Notes: a model not told the origin generated them from the letters alone. A DNA stretch of 64,000 nucleotides from CAVQFB01 sp963711675 (GCA_963711675.1 CAVQFB010000006.1:470342-534341); one strand, 5' to 3'; positions 1-9,108 are shown, numbered from the stretch's first letter. Numbers and translations are program-made.

Positions 1-3000
1 GTGTTCGAATTGCAAGACGACCTTGTCCCGCGAATCGTTTCCACCGTTGCCGACATGAACGGCGTTCTGCCCCACAGCATGAGCGAGGGCTTGCGGAACC
101 GCCCACCTGAACAGTTAAGCCCCTACGAGGCTGTGCTGCGCAGTTTCGCGTACACCTACAGTGCCACGCCCGTAGAACTAACTGCCGCACGGTCAGGATT
201 GGAAGAAGCGGTGCGCAAGGCTCCCGCCTATGCGGATGCCTGGGCGATGCTCTCGTTCCTTTGCGGCCAGGACTATGTGCATGGCTATGAACTGCAGGCC
301 AATGCGCTGGACATCGCAGTCTCCGCCGCACGGCGGGCGGTCGAGCGCGGCCCCTCCAATCATCTGGCCTATTTCAGTCTGGGCCAGGCCCTCTGGTGCC
401 AGAAAGACTACGACTCGTTCCGCGATGCTGTCGAGCGCGCAGTCGTGCTCAACCCGATGGACGGGAACTCGGTTGCCTACTTGGGTGAATTGCTGATCTA
501 CGCCGGCGGGACGGAGCGCGGCCTGCAACTGGTGCAGCAGGCGAAACAGCTCAATCCCAACCACCCCGGATGGTACTGGTTCGCGGATTTTTACCACGCG
601 TTCTCTAAGGGCGACTACCGTGACGCGCTTGCTTTCGCGCTCAAAGCTAAGCTGCGAGGCAATCCGCTGGCGCCCATGTTTCTGGCGGCTGCTTGCGGTC
701 AGATTGGGGACGTTGAGGGTGGCGCCAAAGCAGTCGCTGATTTGGTCAAATTCCGCCCCGAACTCCCCGCACTGATGCGTACTCAGGTCGCGAAGGTCTG
801 GAATCCGGAGTACGGCGAACGCTTTATCGAGGGGTTGAGCAACGCCGGATTGGAAATTCCGGAAATCGGAAGCGCCGCAGTTCTGAAGACCTCGGCCTCT
901 CCCTCCAGTCCGGAAAAAACCCGCGCCTCCGGCGCCTCTCGCGCCGACGAAGGCTTCTGGGTCGCCGTGCTGCCGTTCAAATACAGCGGCTCTAATCCTG
1001 ATCTCGCGGCGCTCGCGGAAGGATTGTCCGAAGACGTTGTCACCGGGATGTCGCGCTTTTCTTACCTGCGTGTTATCGCCCGCAGCTCCACCTTACGCTA
1101 CGCCAACCAGGCTGCTGATCTGCGCTTGGTGGGAAAGGAACTAGGCGCGCGCTACCTTATGGAGGGCAGCGTCCGTCAGGCAGGAGCCAAGGTGCGCATC
1201 GCCGCCAGTCTGGTGGACACCAGTTCGGGTGCAGGCCTGTGGACTGAAACCTACGACCGCCCGTTCAGCCCGGAAGCCACCCTCGATGTGCTCGACGACG
1301 TTGTGCCACGCATCGTCGCCACCGTTGCCGACAGCCAGGGAGTTCTCGCGCACAGTATGACTGAGGCCCTGCGTGACCGCGATCCCGAATCGCTGACGGC
1401 ATACGAAGCGGTGCTGCGCAGCTTCGGCTACCATCAGCATGTCAACGCGGCCGAACATCTCGCGGGACGCATCGCGCTCGAGCACGCCGTCAAGCAGGGC
1501 CCGGTTCGCGCCGACTGCTGGGCCATGCTTTCGTGGCTCTACCGTGGGGAGTTCACGCACGGATTCAACGCGCGCCCCGACCCGCTGGACCGCGCCCTGG
1601 CTGCTGCGCGGCGCGCCATTGCCGCCGACCCCTCGAACCAGATTGCGCACGCGGCGCTGGCCTCGGCGTTGTTCTGCCTGCATGATTTTGTCGCCTTCCG
1701 CACGGCGGCGCAACGTGCTCTCTCGCTCAACCGCATGGAGGGCTACGCCACCGCATACATCGGCTTGCAGCTTGCCTATTCCGGCGACTGGGAGCAGGGT
1801 TGCACCCTGGCGGAGCGGGCCACGCAGCTCAATCCCAATCATCCCGGATGGTACTGGCTTCCGCAGGCACTCAACGCTTACCGCCAGGGGGATGGCCAGC
1901 GTGCGCTGGAGTTCGCCCTCAGAATCAACATGCCCGGCCTGTGGACCGCGCAACTTACCTTGGCAGTCATCTACAGCCAGCTTGGGCAGATGGACAAAGC
2001 GCGCGCTGCGGTATGCAGCATTCTGGCCGTGCGCCCGGACTTCGCTACGTCGGCGCGGGTCGAGCTCGATAAATGGTTCCAGCCGGAAATGATTGAGCAA
2101 TTGCTCGCCGACTTGCACAAAGCGGGATTGGAAAGCTCCGCTGCAGAGCCACCGAACAGAATTCCCCAGCCACCGGCGAGCGCAACTGCAACCAAAACAA
2201 TTTCCGGCGCTACCCGCGCCGATGAAGGCTTCTGGGTCGCCGTGCTGCCATTCAAATACACAGGCAGCAATACAGACCTGAAGGTTCTCGCGGAAGGTCT
2301 GTCAGAAGAAGCGATCACCGGACTTTCGCGTTTCTCGTACTTGCGTGTCATCGCTCGCGGATCAACCGCGAAATATTCCAGCGAGTCTGGAGATGTCCGC
2401 GCGATCGGCAAGGAACTCGCCGCGCGCTACGTCATGGAAGGCAGCTTGCGCCAAGCAGGAAGCAAGCTGCGTCTTGCTGTGCAACTTGCTGATACGGTCT
2501 CAGGCGCGCATCTCTGGGCAGAGACGTACGAGCGTACATTTACGCCCGAATCGGTTTTCGACGTGCAGGATGATCTCGTTCCCCGAATCGTTTCCACGGT
2601 CGCCGATCAATACGGCGTCCTGCCCCGGAGCATGAGCGAGACACTGCGCAGCAAGAGTGAAGAGAGCTTAACCCCACATGAGGCGCTCCTTCGCTCCTTT
2701 AGTTTTCTCGAGCGCATCAGTCCCACGGAACACGCAACAGCACGAAGGATTTTAGAGCGCGCAGTCGAGCGGGACCCGAACCAGGCCGACGCCTGGGCGA
2801 TGCTGGCCATTCTCTACGACACCGAGTTCGCCGACGAGTTCAATCCCCGGCCTGATCCTCTGGAGCGCGCCATGGCGGCCGCGCAACGCGCCGTGGATCT
2901 CGCTCCCACGCATGCCCTCGGGTACTACGCGCTGGCATTCACTTATTTTTTCCGGAAGGACATGGCGTCCTTTCGCGCTGCGGCCGAGCGAGCGCTTGCA

Positions 3001-3459
3001 CTCAATCCCATGGATGGATCGGTCACGGGCATACTCGGAATATGTGTGCACCATGCCGGCGAGCGGGAGCGAGGTGCGCAGATGGCCGCGGCTGCTATGC
3101 AGCTCAATCCGCACCATCCGCCAGTGCTGCACTCCCCAGCCTTTATCGATGCCTACTCCGAGGCCAAATACGCCGAGGCGCTGGACGTGGCGGCGCGGAT
3201 GGATATGCCGGGATTTTTCCATGCTGTCGCTCTTCGAGCGGCAGCTCTCGGCCAACTGGGCCGCCATGAGGCGGCGCAGAAGGCTCTTCGGGAATTGCTC
3301 ACTCTGCGTCCCGACTTCGCCAACTCGGTCCGCCGCGATTACGAGAAGTGGTGGGACTCAAAGACAATTGACCATCTGATCGAAGGCCTGCGCAAAGCTG
3401 GACTTGATATTCCTGAAGATCAGAAACAAGCTTCCAGGGGTCCTGTTCCTTCCGCTTAG
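1..3459 (+). CDS. Tandem TolB-like/TPR repeat protein, 5' truncated by window edge
   Basis: The reading frame is open from the first base, and its first residues (FELQDDLVPRIVSTVAD) match the middle of the later repeats, so the true start lies upstream. The 1152 visible residues hold one partial and two complete copies of a unit of about 425 residues. Each unit has a TolB/FlgO-like alpha-beta domain (complete copies begin at the FWVAVLPFKY motif near residues 317 and 742) followed by TPR-like helices with motifs such as LNPNHPGWYW. This architecture normally occurs once, at the C-terminus of adenylate-cyclase or winged-helix regulators, where TPRs bind partners; here it is tandemly multiplied. 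No signal peptide or catalytic domain is visible in this part. What precedes it, and its function, are unknown. The family assignment is firm at the domain level only. Confidence 0.8.
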   Translation: MFELQDDLVPRIVSTVADMNGVLPHSMSEGLRNRPPEQLSPYEAVLRSFAYTYSATPVELTAARSGLEEAVRKAPAYADAWAMLSFLCGQDYVHGYELQANALDIAVSAARRAVERGPSNHLAYFSLGQALWCQKDYDSFRDAVERAVVLNPMDGNSVAYLGELLIYAGGTERGLQLVQQAKQLNPNHPGWYWFADFYHAFSKGDYRDALAFALKAKLRGNPLAPMFLAAACGQIGDVEGGAKAVADLVKFRPELPALMRTQVAKVWNPEYGERFIEGLSNAGLEIPEIGSAAVLKTSASPSSPEKTRASGASRADEGFWVAVLPFKYSGSNPDLAALAEGLSEDVVTGMSRFSYLRVIARSSTLRYANQAADLRLVGKELGARYLMEGSVRQAGAKVRIAASLVDTSSGAGLWTETYDRPFSPEATLDVLDDVVPRIVATVADSQGVLAHSMTEALRDRDPESLTAYEAVLRSFGYHQHVNAAEHLAGRIALEHAVKQGPVRADCWAMLSWLYRGEFTHGFNARPDPLDRALAAARRAIAADPSNQIAHAALASALFCLHDFVAFRTAAQRALSLNRMEGYATAYIGLQLAYSGDWEQGCTLAERATQLNPNHPGWYWLPQALNAYRQGDGQRALEFALRINMPGLWTAQLTLAVIYSQLGQMDKARAAVCSILAVRPDFATSARVELDKWFQPEMIEQLLADLHKAGLESSAAEPPNRIPQPPASATATKTISGATRADEGFWVAVLPFKYTGSNTDLKVLAEGLSEEAITGLSRFSYLRVIARGSTAKYSSESGDVRAIGKELAARYVMEGSLRQAGSKLRLAVQLADTVSGAHLWAETYERTFTPESVFDVQDDLVPRIVSTVADQYGVLPRSMSETLRSKSEESLTPHEALLRSFSFLERISPTEHATARRILERAVERDPNQADAWAMLAILYDTEFADEFNPRPDPLERAMAAAQRAVDLAPTHALGYYALAFTYFFRKDMASFRAAAERALALNPMDGSVTGILGICVHHAGERERGAQMAAAAMQLNPHHPPVLHSPAFIDAYSEAKYAEALDVAARMDMPGFFHAVALRAAALGQLGRHEAAQKALRELLTLRPDFANSVRRDYEKWWDSKTIDHLIEGLRKAGLDIPEDQKQASRGPVPSA

Positions 3460-3930
3460 TCCATCGCCGTGCTGCCGACTTAAACCGCACATAAGGACGG
3501 TCGGCAACGAGGGAGTGATCTGATCCTCGTCCCGAAGGGATCAGTTAGCAACAAATCGCCTTATTGCATGTGACGCCCGCTCCGCGGCTGTCGGCACCCC
3601 TTCTTGTCGGATGGCGCGCATTCAGAAGTTATCCCGGTCCCGAAGTCACCTTCGGGGAAGTTGCAACCGCAGGGCTTGTCTGTTTCCCACCGCTCCGAAG
3701 AAGGACAGGTTGCCGGCCCGCGCTCCATTACACTCCCGGAGAGGCCGGGCGTGTTCCCCGATCTTGTGACCTGGTGCGACACAAGCGGAATTGCTGGACA
3801 CCCCTAAGTGGGCGCTTCGCAGGCCATTCCTGCGACAAGGTCCGAATCATTCAACGGTCTCTGAATGCCGGGTTAGTCTTTGACTTCCCTTGGGCGAGAC
3901 CCTAACATACGGCGACCGGAAAGTTGCTCC
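3460..3930. other. Intergenic region with one small hairpin
   Basis: About 470 bases separate the TPR gene from the kinase. An inverted repeat with 7-bp arms (3520-3526 and 3538-3544, CTGATCC/GGATCAG) lies about 60 bases after the TPR stop and could end transcription, but no T-run follows. Short open frames here lack ribosome sites and recognisable motifs. I see nothing else. Confidence 0.4.
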
Positions 3931-5361
3931 GTGATCGACCAGACCATTTCTCACTACCGGATTGCGGCGAAGCTGGGTGGCGGCGGTATGGGTGTCGTTT
4001 ACAAGGCCGAAGACACCCAGCTCGGCCGCTTTGTCGCGCTGAAATTCCTCCCCGACGAACTGGCTGAAGACTCGCAGGCCCTCGAGCGGTTTCGGCGCGA
4101 GGCGCGTGCCGCCTCTGCCCTGAATCATCCTAATATCTGCACAATTTACGAGATCGGCAAACACGAAGCCCAGTCCTTCATTGCGATGGAGTTCCTGGAA
4201 GGGGCAACGCTGAAGCACCGCATCACCCAGCGTCCGCTCGAGGTAGGACTGCTTCTCAGCCTTGCCATTGAGATCGCCGAGGCGCTGGAGGCCGCTCACG
4301 CTAAAGGCATCGTTCATCGAGATATCAAACCGGCAAACATATTCGTGACCGAGCGCGGCCATGCCAAGATCCTCGATTTTGGGCTGGCCAAAGTGACATC
4401 GGAACGCAGCAAGGTCACCGACGAGTCGGAGGCTACTGCCGGACCAACTGTCGGAGTCCGAATAGAGCACTTGACTTCGCCGGGATCCGCACTGGGTACG
4501 GTGGCGTACATGAGCCCCGAACAGGCTCTCGGCGAAGAACTGGACGCCCGCACGGATGTGTTCTCTTTTGGCGTAGTGCTCTATGAAATGTGCACTGGAC
4601 GTCTGCCCTTTGAAGGAAGCACTTCAGCAGCAATCTTCAATGCAATTCTCAACAAGGTCCCACCCGCACCGGTGCGCTTGAATCCCGAACTCCCGCCTGA
4701 GCTGGAGCGCATCATCAACAAGGCAATGGAAAAGGATCGTGATTTGCGCTATCAGGGCGCCGCTGAGATGCGCGCTGACCTCAAGCGCCTGCACCGCGAC
4801 TGGCATCCGTCGTCGCGGCAGCGGGCCGCCGTTACTGACTCTGCCCAACCCGAGCTTGCGCCTGCGCCCGAACTCGCCAAAGGACCGGCGAAAGGCTTCG
4901 GCCTGTCCGTCCTGGCGGGCGCAGCTCTATTGGCATTGTGCGCCGGTGCCATTGCCGGGGTCTTTTATGGTGAGCGATCTGTGGTGCGACCCGTCCCCAC
5001 ATTTCACGAGCTGACCTTCCGCCGGGGCGCATTGACCGCAGCTCGATTCGCTCCCGACCCGCGTTCGGCCATCTACAGTGCCTCATGGGAAGGCACTCCG
5101 CAGGCAGTTTTCATAAGTTCCCCCAACTCTACTGAGTCTCGCGAGCTCGGGCTTCCCCAGACGGAGGTCATGGCGGTCTCTTCGGGCGGGCAAATGGCAG
5201 TGTTGCGTCACTTTCGAACCGCCGACAATGCCTTTACCTATGTCGGAACCCTGGCGCAGCTCTCCATCGGCGCCGACGCTCCCCGGGATCTGCTCGACAA
5301 TGTTGAGGCTGCCGACTGGGCGCCGGATGGCAACGCACTCGCGGTTGTCCATTCGGCGTGA
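3931..5361 (+). CDS. Serine/threonine protein kinase with truncated C-terminal propeller
   Basis: A GTG at 3931 gives VIDQTISHYRI, matching the usual beginning of this acidobacterial kinase family; upstream in-frame codons add non-homologous residues. The 476-aa product has a complete Hanks-type kinase domain: glycine loop GGGGMG, Lys38 in VALKFL, HRDIKPAN (Asp131), DFG (Asp149) and MSPEQ. A single membrane segment (GFGLSVLAGAALLALCAGAI) follows, then the start of a TolB/WD40-like beta-propeller (LTFRRGALTAARFAPD). Family members usually run to about 850-900 residues with a complete propeller; this one stops after ALAVVHSA. Frame +2 just past the stop continues with KTQIEYRDLVY, which resembles the expected continuation, so a frameshift probably removed the propeller. 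The kinase domain itself looks catalytically intact. Confidence 0.85.
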   Translation: MIDQTISHYRIAAKLGGGGMGVVYKAEDTQLGRFVALKFLPDELAEDSQALERFRREARAASALNHPNICTIYEIGKHEAQSFIAMEFLEGATLKHRITQRPLEVGLLLSLAIEIAEALEAAHAKGIVHRDIKPANIFVTERGHAKILDFGLAKVTSERSKVTDESEATAGPTVGVRIEHLTSPGSALGTVAYMSPEQALGEELDARTDVFSFGVVLYEMCTGRLPFEGSTSAAIFNAILNKVPPAPVRLNPELPPELERIINKAMEKDRDLRYQGAAEMRADLKRLHRDWHPSSRQRAAVTDSAQPELAPAPELAKGPAKGFGLSVLAGAALLALCAGAIAGVFYGERSVVRPVPTFHELTFRRGALTAARFAPDPRSAIYSASWEGTPQAVFISSPNSTESRELGLPQTEVMAVSSGGQMAVLRHFRTADNAFTYVGTLAQLSIGADAPRDLLDNVEAADWAPDGNALAVVHSA

Positions 5362-5545
5362 AAACCCAAATCGAATACCGAGATCTGGTTTACCGCTACT
5401 GCCACGGGATTCAGCCGTTCTCATTCTTTCAGGTTGGTTACGTCAGAGAAAGGAAAGGTGAGCATTTATGAAAAGGGTATCCCGGAGAGTCACTGGCAAC
5501 CCACCTCCTTTCGCTATCCGCTGGCGTGGAACCTGTTCCGCCATC

Positions 5546-5567
5546 CCATCACACTGACGTGTGATGG
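5546..5567 (+). terminator. Hairpin downstream of the kinase gene
   Basis: A perfect 9-bp stem (CCATCACAC/GTGTGATGG) with a TGAC loop lies 185 bases after the kinase stop. It lacks a T-run, so intrinsic termination is uncertain. Confidence 0.25.
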
Positions 5568-5736
5568 CTGTCGCTGTGCCCCTAGCCAAACCCGCAGAGT
5601 CTTAGCGTGACATTCCCAGGATCTTCCTAATCGACTATCCGGAAATTTCGTTCGCAGTTCTATCGGCCCCATCGAAAAGATTCCAAGGAACTCGGGAACA
5701 GACAGCCTCCTCCCCACAGGGAGGCAGAGGAAATTT

Positions 5737-6948
5737 ATGACAAACAACGCACAACCAATTCGCTTGGGTAAGGCGAGTGCGGCTCTAGCTTTGGCAGTCG
5801 CGATGGTTACAGCAATCCTTGTCGCATCGATCCCATCAGCGCAAAGCCAAACTTTTAAGACGATCTACACTTTCAGCAGCACAACAGGCGGACTATTACC
5901 CAACGGCTTGATACAGGATGCGGCCGGCAACCTCTACGGCACCACCTACGAAGGTGGCACTGGACCATGCAAAGCCATCCACTTCAATTACCCTGGCTGC
6001 GGGGTGGTATTCAAGCTGACCAAGGCCGGCAAAGAGACCGTCCTCTACAGTTTTACTGGCAGGAGTACAGGATCGCATCCCACGGCACGCGTCATCCGTG
6101 ATTCGCAGGGCACTTTGTACGGGACAACTTTCTACAGCAGTTCTTCCGGCTACGGAACCATCTTCAAGCTGGACAAGACGGGCGAGAAGATTATGCTGCA
6201 CCGCTTCACAGGAACGCCGGACGGTGCATATCCGTATGCCGGTTTGATCCGGGACCCGAACGGTGACCTCTACGGGACTACGGGCTTTGGCGGCACGTCC
6301 GACTTGGGGGCGGTCTTTCAGTTCAAAGGCGGCAAACTGACGGTGCTGCACAGCTTCACGGGGTCGCCGGATGGGGCCAATCCATATGCCGGTTTAATCG
6401 AAGACGCGGCTAGGAATTTCTATGGCACGACCAGCGGCGGTGGCGTCTATGGGTATGGAACCGTGTTTCGGATGACTAAGGCGGGTGATGTGATCTTGTT
6501 GTACAGCTTCGCCGGATACCCGGAAGACGGAGACGGTCCCAACGAGTTGATTCGAGACACAGCGGGAAACCTGTATGGCACCACCAACGGTGGCGGCGCG
6601 TCAGGCTGGGGAACGGTGTTCAAGCTGGATACAAACGGCGTGGAAACCATACTGCACAGCTTCGCGCTCTCGGATGGGGCGATCCCCGGCGGCCGCCTGG
6701 TCAGGGACGCACAGGGTAATCTCTATGGCACAACTAGCGAAGGCGGGATAGAAAAGAAAACCTGCAATATTGGCTGCGGAGTCGTATTTAAAATCACGGC
6801 GACCGGACAGGAAACGACGTTGCATTTCTTCGACTTCGCCAACGGAGCAAACCCTGTAGCGGGACTAATTCGCGATGCGCAGGGCAATCTGTACGGCACG
6901 ACACCGAATAACCATGCTGGCGGCAGTGTGTTCAAAATCATCCCTTGA
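5737..6948 (+). CDS. Secreted GNLYGTT-repeat (Gloeo_Verruco-type) protein
   Basis: The 403-aa product begins with a basic then hydrophobic signal peptide (AALALAVAMVTAILVASIPSA) probably cleaved near AQSQT. The rest consists of about seven repeats of roughly 45-55 residues, each with a GNLYGTTxxGG motif, a GxVFKL strand and a VLYSFTG(x)DGA(x)PYAGLI strand. This is the TIGR03803-type repeat, predicted to form a beta-propeller in exported proteins of Acidobacteria, Verrucomicrobia and Gloeobacter. A GGGAGG/AGAGG ribosome site precedes the ATG. No catalytic residues or C-terminal anchor are recognised, and the function is unknown. Two cysteine pairs (in the CKAIHFNYPGC and CNIGC regions) may form disulfides outside the cytoplasm. 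Confidence 0.8.
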   Translation: MTNNAQPIRLGKASAALALAVAMVTAILVASIPSAQSQTFKTIYTFSSTTGGLLPNGLIQDAAGNLYGTTYEGGTGPCKAIHFNYPGCGVVFKLTKAGKETVLYSFTGRSTGSHPTARVIRDSQGTLYGTTFYSSSSGYGTIFKLDKTGEKIMLHRFTGTPDGAYPYAGLIRDPNGDLYGTTGFGGTSDLGAVFQFKGGKLTVLHSFTGSPDGANPYAGLIEDAARNFYGTTSGGGVYGYGTVFRMTKAGDVILLYSFAGYPEDGDGPNELIRDTAGNLYGTTNGGGASGWGTVFKLDTNGVETILHSFALSDGAIPGGRLVRDAQGNLYGTTSEGGIEKKTCNIGCGVVFKITATGQETTLHFFDFANGANPVAGLIRDAQGNLYGTTPNNHAGGSVFKIIP

Positions 6949-7015
6949 AGAGGATGTGTAAACGCATTCTTTTCTTGCTTACTCGGCCCGCTGAGACGTG
7001 AACCGGAGGAGTTCT

Positions 7016-7099
7016 GTGGATTCGTCGCTTGCAGTCGTGAATGGGATGGTTTATGTCGGCTCGTACGATGGCAAAATGTACGCCTTCGGTCTGAGGTGA
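7016..7099 (+). pseudogene. Remnant of the C-terminal blade of a PQQ-type beta-propeller
   Basis: Codons 7016-7099 read SSLAVVNGMVYVGSYDGKMYAF and then stop, matching the last blade of proteins like the one encoded just downstream (SSPAVVNGVVYFGS). A GGAGG sits 8-12 bases before the GTG, so a 27-residue peptide could be made. It is best explained as the 3' end of a deleted propeller gene. Confidence 0.55.
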
Positions 7100-7157
7100 A
7101 GCCCGAACCACCGGAAATGTATTTATGTCAGATCAGCTGATCTGGTGGAGGTTCATC

Positions 7158-7724
7158 ATGAAACGCATTTGTAATTTGGCCTTGATTCTCTCTGCCTGCT
7201 TCGTATCCGCGGCATGGGGTCAGCAGCCAGCGGTCAGCACAAATTGGAGCGAGTTTCACCGACCGAACATGCAGCGCTGGAACCCGTATGAGAAAGTGCT
7301 TGGCGTCAAGACGGTTCGGAACCTCCGGCTGAAGTGGAACTACGCCACCGGCAAGCCAGTGATGTCCTCGCCTGCGGTGGTAAATGGAGTGGTTTACTTC
7401 GGTTCCACAAACCACAGAGTGTATTCCGTAAACGCGAGCACTGGCACTAAGCTTTGGAGTTACCTCACCGGGAATCATGTGTGGTCGTCGCCCGCCGTTG
7501 TGAACGGCGTGGTTTACTTCGGCTCGGATGACGGCAACATATACGCCCTGAACGCCCGCACTGGCGCTAAGCTGTGGAGCTATGCCACGGCGAACAGCAT
7601 TCTGTATTCCTCACCCGCAGTGGCAAATGGAGTGGTTTACAGCGCTTCGGATGACGGCAACGTGTATGCTCTAAACGCTCGCACCGGCACCAAGCTGTGG
7701 AGTTACCTCACGGCAACCATGTGA
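7158..7724 (+). CDS. Secreted PQQ-like beta-propeller protein, C-terminally truncated
   Basis: The ATG at 7158 follows GGTGGAGG and opens a signal peptide (ICNLALILSACFVSAAWG). The 188-aa product carries an N-terminal NWSEFHRPNMQRWNPYE segment and about three PQQ/YncB-type blades (SSPAVVNGVVYFGS, YALNARTGAKLWSY). A complete propeller needs seven or eight blades. The frame ends at LTATM; one frame over, the sequence continues NHVTRPPV, resembling the expected NHVWSSPAV, until about 7740, where a dispersed repeat begins. The gene therefore looks frameshifted and cut short, and a last-blade remnant lies upstream at 7016-7099. Binding to PQQ or another ligand cannot be inferred; the protein is probably non-functional. 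Confidence 0.65.
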   Translation: MKRICNLALILSACFVSAAWGQQPAVSTNWSEFHRPNMQRWNPYEKVLGVKTVRNLRLKWNYATGKPVMSSPAVVNGVVYFGSTNHRVYSVNASTGTKLWSYLTGNHVWSSPAVVNGVVYFGSDDGNIYALNARTGAKLWSYATANSILYSSPAVANGVVYSASDDGNVYALNARTGTKLWSYLTATM

Positions 7725-8063
7725 CTCGTCCGCCCGTTCCGGCCGGTTGACGGGCAGCCCTTACCTAATCCGGTAACAGAAGGTTTGCCGACCACACGCT
7801 CGGAACGAATGAACGCGACGGGTCAACACTGTGAGTCGAAGCCAGGCGGCTGCGAATCGGCCAGGCTTCCCTGGAGCAAGCACCGGACATTTCGGTGCCA
7901 ACACTTTTTCGCCTTGCAAACTGCCTCCGGAGCGATAAAATCCCCTCGAACCCTGCCGAAAAAGGAGATTCCGGTGCATAGCTGGAACGGGTGCTCTTGA
8001 GGGCGTAATGGTGACATAAATGGCCAGCGCTCCTGGGAAATTCAAATGATCGGAGGCAAATTC
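7725..8063. other. Intergenic region after the truncated propeller gene
   Basis: Apart from the degraded end of the PQQ gene and repeat copy A, nothing recognisable was found. A GGAGG at 8051-8055 is the ribosome site of the next gene. Confidence 0.4.
7741..7806 (+). repeat. Dispersed intergenic repeat, copy A
   Basis: This stretch shares GGCCGGTTGACGGGCA at its start and AGGTTTGCCGAC near its end with 8894-8959. Homology of the upstream PQQ gene to its relatives stops exactly at its left edge. Confidence 0.55.
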
Positions 8064-8537
8064 ATGACAAAGTCTGTGAAAGCAATGTTGCCCATTGCCG
8101 CGCTGTTTGCGGTTTATCTCTTTGCTGCTTCGGCGTATGCAGCGACTGAGCCGCCCGATCCGTGCTCCCTGCTGACGCCGGCGCAAGTGGGCAGCGTAAT
8201 GCAAGCGACTTACACCGCTCCAACGAAGAGCGTGGCGCCGCGTCCTTTTGCCAACTCAGTGTCCGGTACGGATTGCCGGTACAAAGGAAGAAACCCACTG
8301 TGGTTTCGCATCTATTACGACGGGTCGGCCAACGACGCGACGACGCTGTTCGCGAAGCTGAAGGTGTTTTACAGCCCTAACACTCCTGCCTCCGGTATTC
8401 GTGACGAGGCGTATTTCGACAAAGAAGGCGCGCTGCACGCGAGAAAAGGCAACGTGCGCTTCTATCTCAATATAGGCACCGACAAGCAGCAAGCTCGGGT
8501 GAGGAATCTGGGCGAAATTGTGGCAGGGCAGCTGTGA
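8064..8537 (+). CDS. Small secreted protein of unknown function
   Basis: The second in-frame ATG (8064) is chosen because GGAGG lies 8-12 bases upstream of it; the earlier ATG at 8046 would overlap that site. The 157-aa product has a signal peptide (AMLPIAALFAVYLFAASAYAA) followed by a mature domain beginning DPCSLLTPAQVGSVM. Two cysteines (DPCSLL and GTDCRY) may form a disulfide. The CSLLTxxEvxxvlG-like opening followed by C-x-Y is typical of small exported DUF3558-like or hypothetical proteins of Acidobacteria and Actinobacteria, but I cannot name a family with confidence. An inverted repeat with 8-bp arms at 8582-8617 follows the gene. Confidence 0.65.
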   Translation: MTKSVKAMLPIAALFAVYLFAASAYAATEPPDPCSLLTPAQVGSVMQATYTAPTKSVAPRPFANSVSGTDCRYKGRNPLWFRIYYDGSANDATTLFAKLKVFYSPNTPASGIRDEAYFDKEGALHARKGNVRFYLNIGTDKQQARVRNLGEIVAGQL

Positions 8538-8581
8538 GAACAGGCGCCTGGTCCTAATCTCCCGATCTCCGTCTTGCCACT

Positions 8582-8617
8582 ACCAGGATTTTCCATCCTC
8601 CCAAAACGCATCCTGGT
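8582..8617 (+). terminator. Inverted repeat after the 8064-8537 gene
   Basis: ACCAGGAT (8582-8589) pairs with ATCCTGGT (8610-8617) across a 20-base spacer. There is no T-run; it may be a weak or Rho-linked terminator. Confidence 0.25.
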
Positions 8618-8893
8618 TGTCCAAAATAAGTGAAGGCAGTACGGAAAGGGGCGACGCATTTTCGCCCTCCCCATCTAGAAAAAATTAGAAAGCGAAAATA
8701 CTGGGTCACCCTATGAAGGCACGGGGAAGGTCGTGTCGGCACTAGCCGATAGCTGGGCTCCAGCGACAGTACACAATGACGGGGATGTCAAGCTGCAGGA
8801 GCTCAAGTGGCACGAAACAGTCTTCCCACATCGCTCACTGTTCACGATCATTGGCGCAAGGGGGAAGCTCCATGAGTTCCTGCCGTCGATTCT

Positions 8894-8959
8894 GGCCGGT
8901 TGACGGGCAACCCTGAAGTAACGCGACTAGGTAAGGTTTGCCGACGATACGTTCAGAAG
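8894..8959 (+). repeat. Dispersed intergenic repeat, copy B
   Basis: It shares the GGCCGGTTGACGGGCA start and the AGGTTTGCCGAC motif with 7741-7806, with a divergent middle. The two copies bracket the 8064-8537 gene. Confidence 0.55.
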
Positions 8960-9024
8960 GTAATCAAAGTGTGATCTGTTTGTTGTTAGGTGGCCATCTG
9001 CCCAGAGATGGCGGAAATCACGGC

Positions 9025-9053
9025 TTGACAGCCGCCGTAAAAAGTCCTAAAGT
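9025..9053 (+). promoter_or_regulatory. Predicted sigma70-type promoter of the catabolic cluster
   Basis: A perfect -35 box TTGACA (9025-9030) and a -10 box TAAAGT (9048-9053) are separated by exactly 17 bases. Transcription would start near 9060, about 50 bases before the racemase ATG. Confidence 0.6.
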
Positions 9054-9064
9054 GTGCGTCCATT

Positions 9065-9091
9065 AACACAGCTGTGTTCTTACTCACACAG
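9065..9091 (+). promoter_or_regulatory. Candidate operator: 14-bp palindrome plus extra half site
   Basis: AACACAGCTGTGTT at 9065-9078 is a perfect palindrome lying just past the predicted transcription start. A further ACACAG half site occurs at 9086-9091. Its position between promoter and first gene, with a GntR regulator as second gene, suggests autoregulation. Confidence 0.5.
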
Positions 9092-9108
9092 TTCAAGGTT
9101 GTTCCCTT

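Larger units (their letters stand above)
8538..9024. other. Intergenic region before the catabolic cluster
   Basis: It holds the inverted repeat at 8582-8617 and repeat copy B at 8894-8959. No open frame with a ribosome site or recognisable motif was seen. Confidence 0.4.

Noticed and set aside
3564..3905. Protein gene between the TPR gene and the kinase
   Set aside because: No ribosome site, no recognisable motif, and poor fit to the codon pattern of nearby genes.
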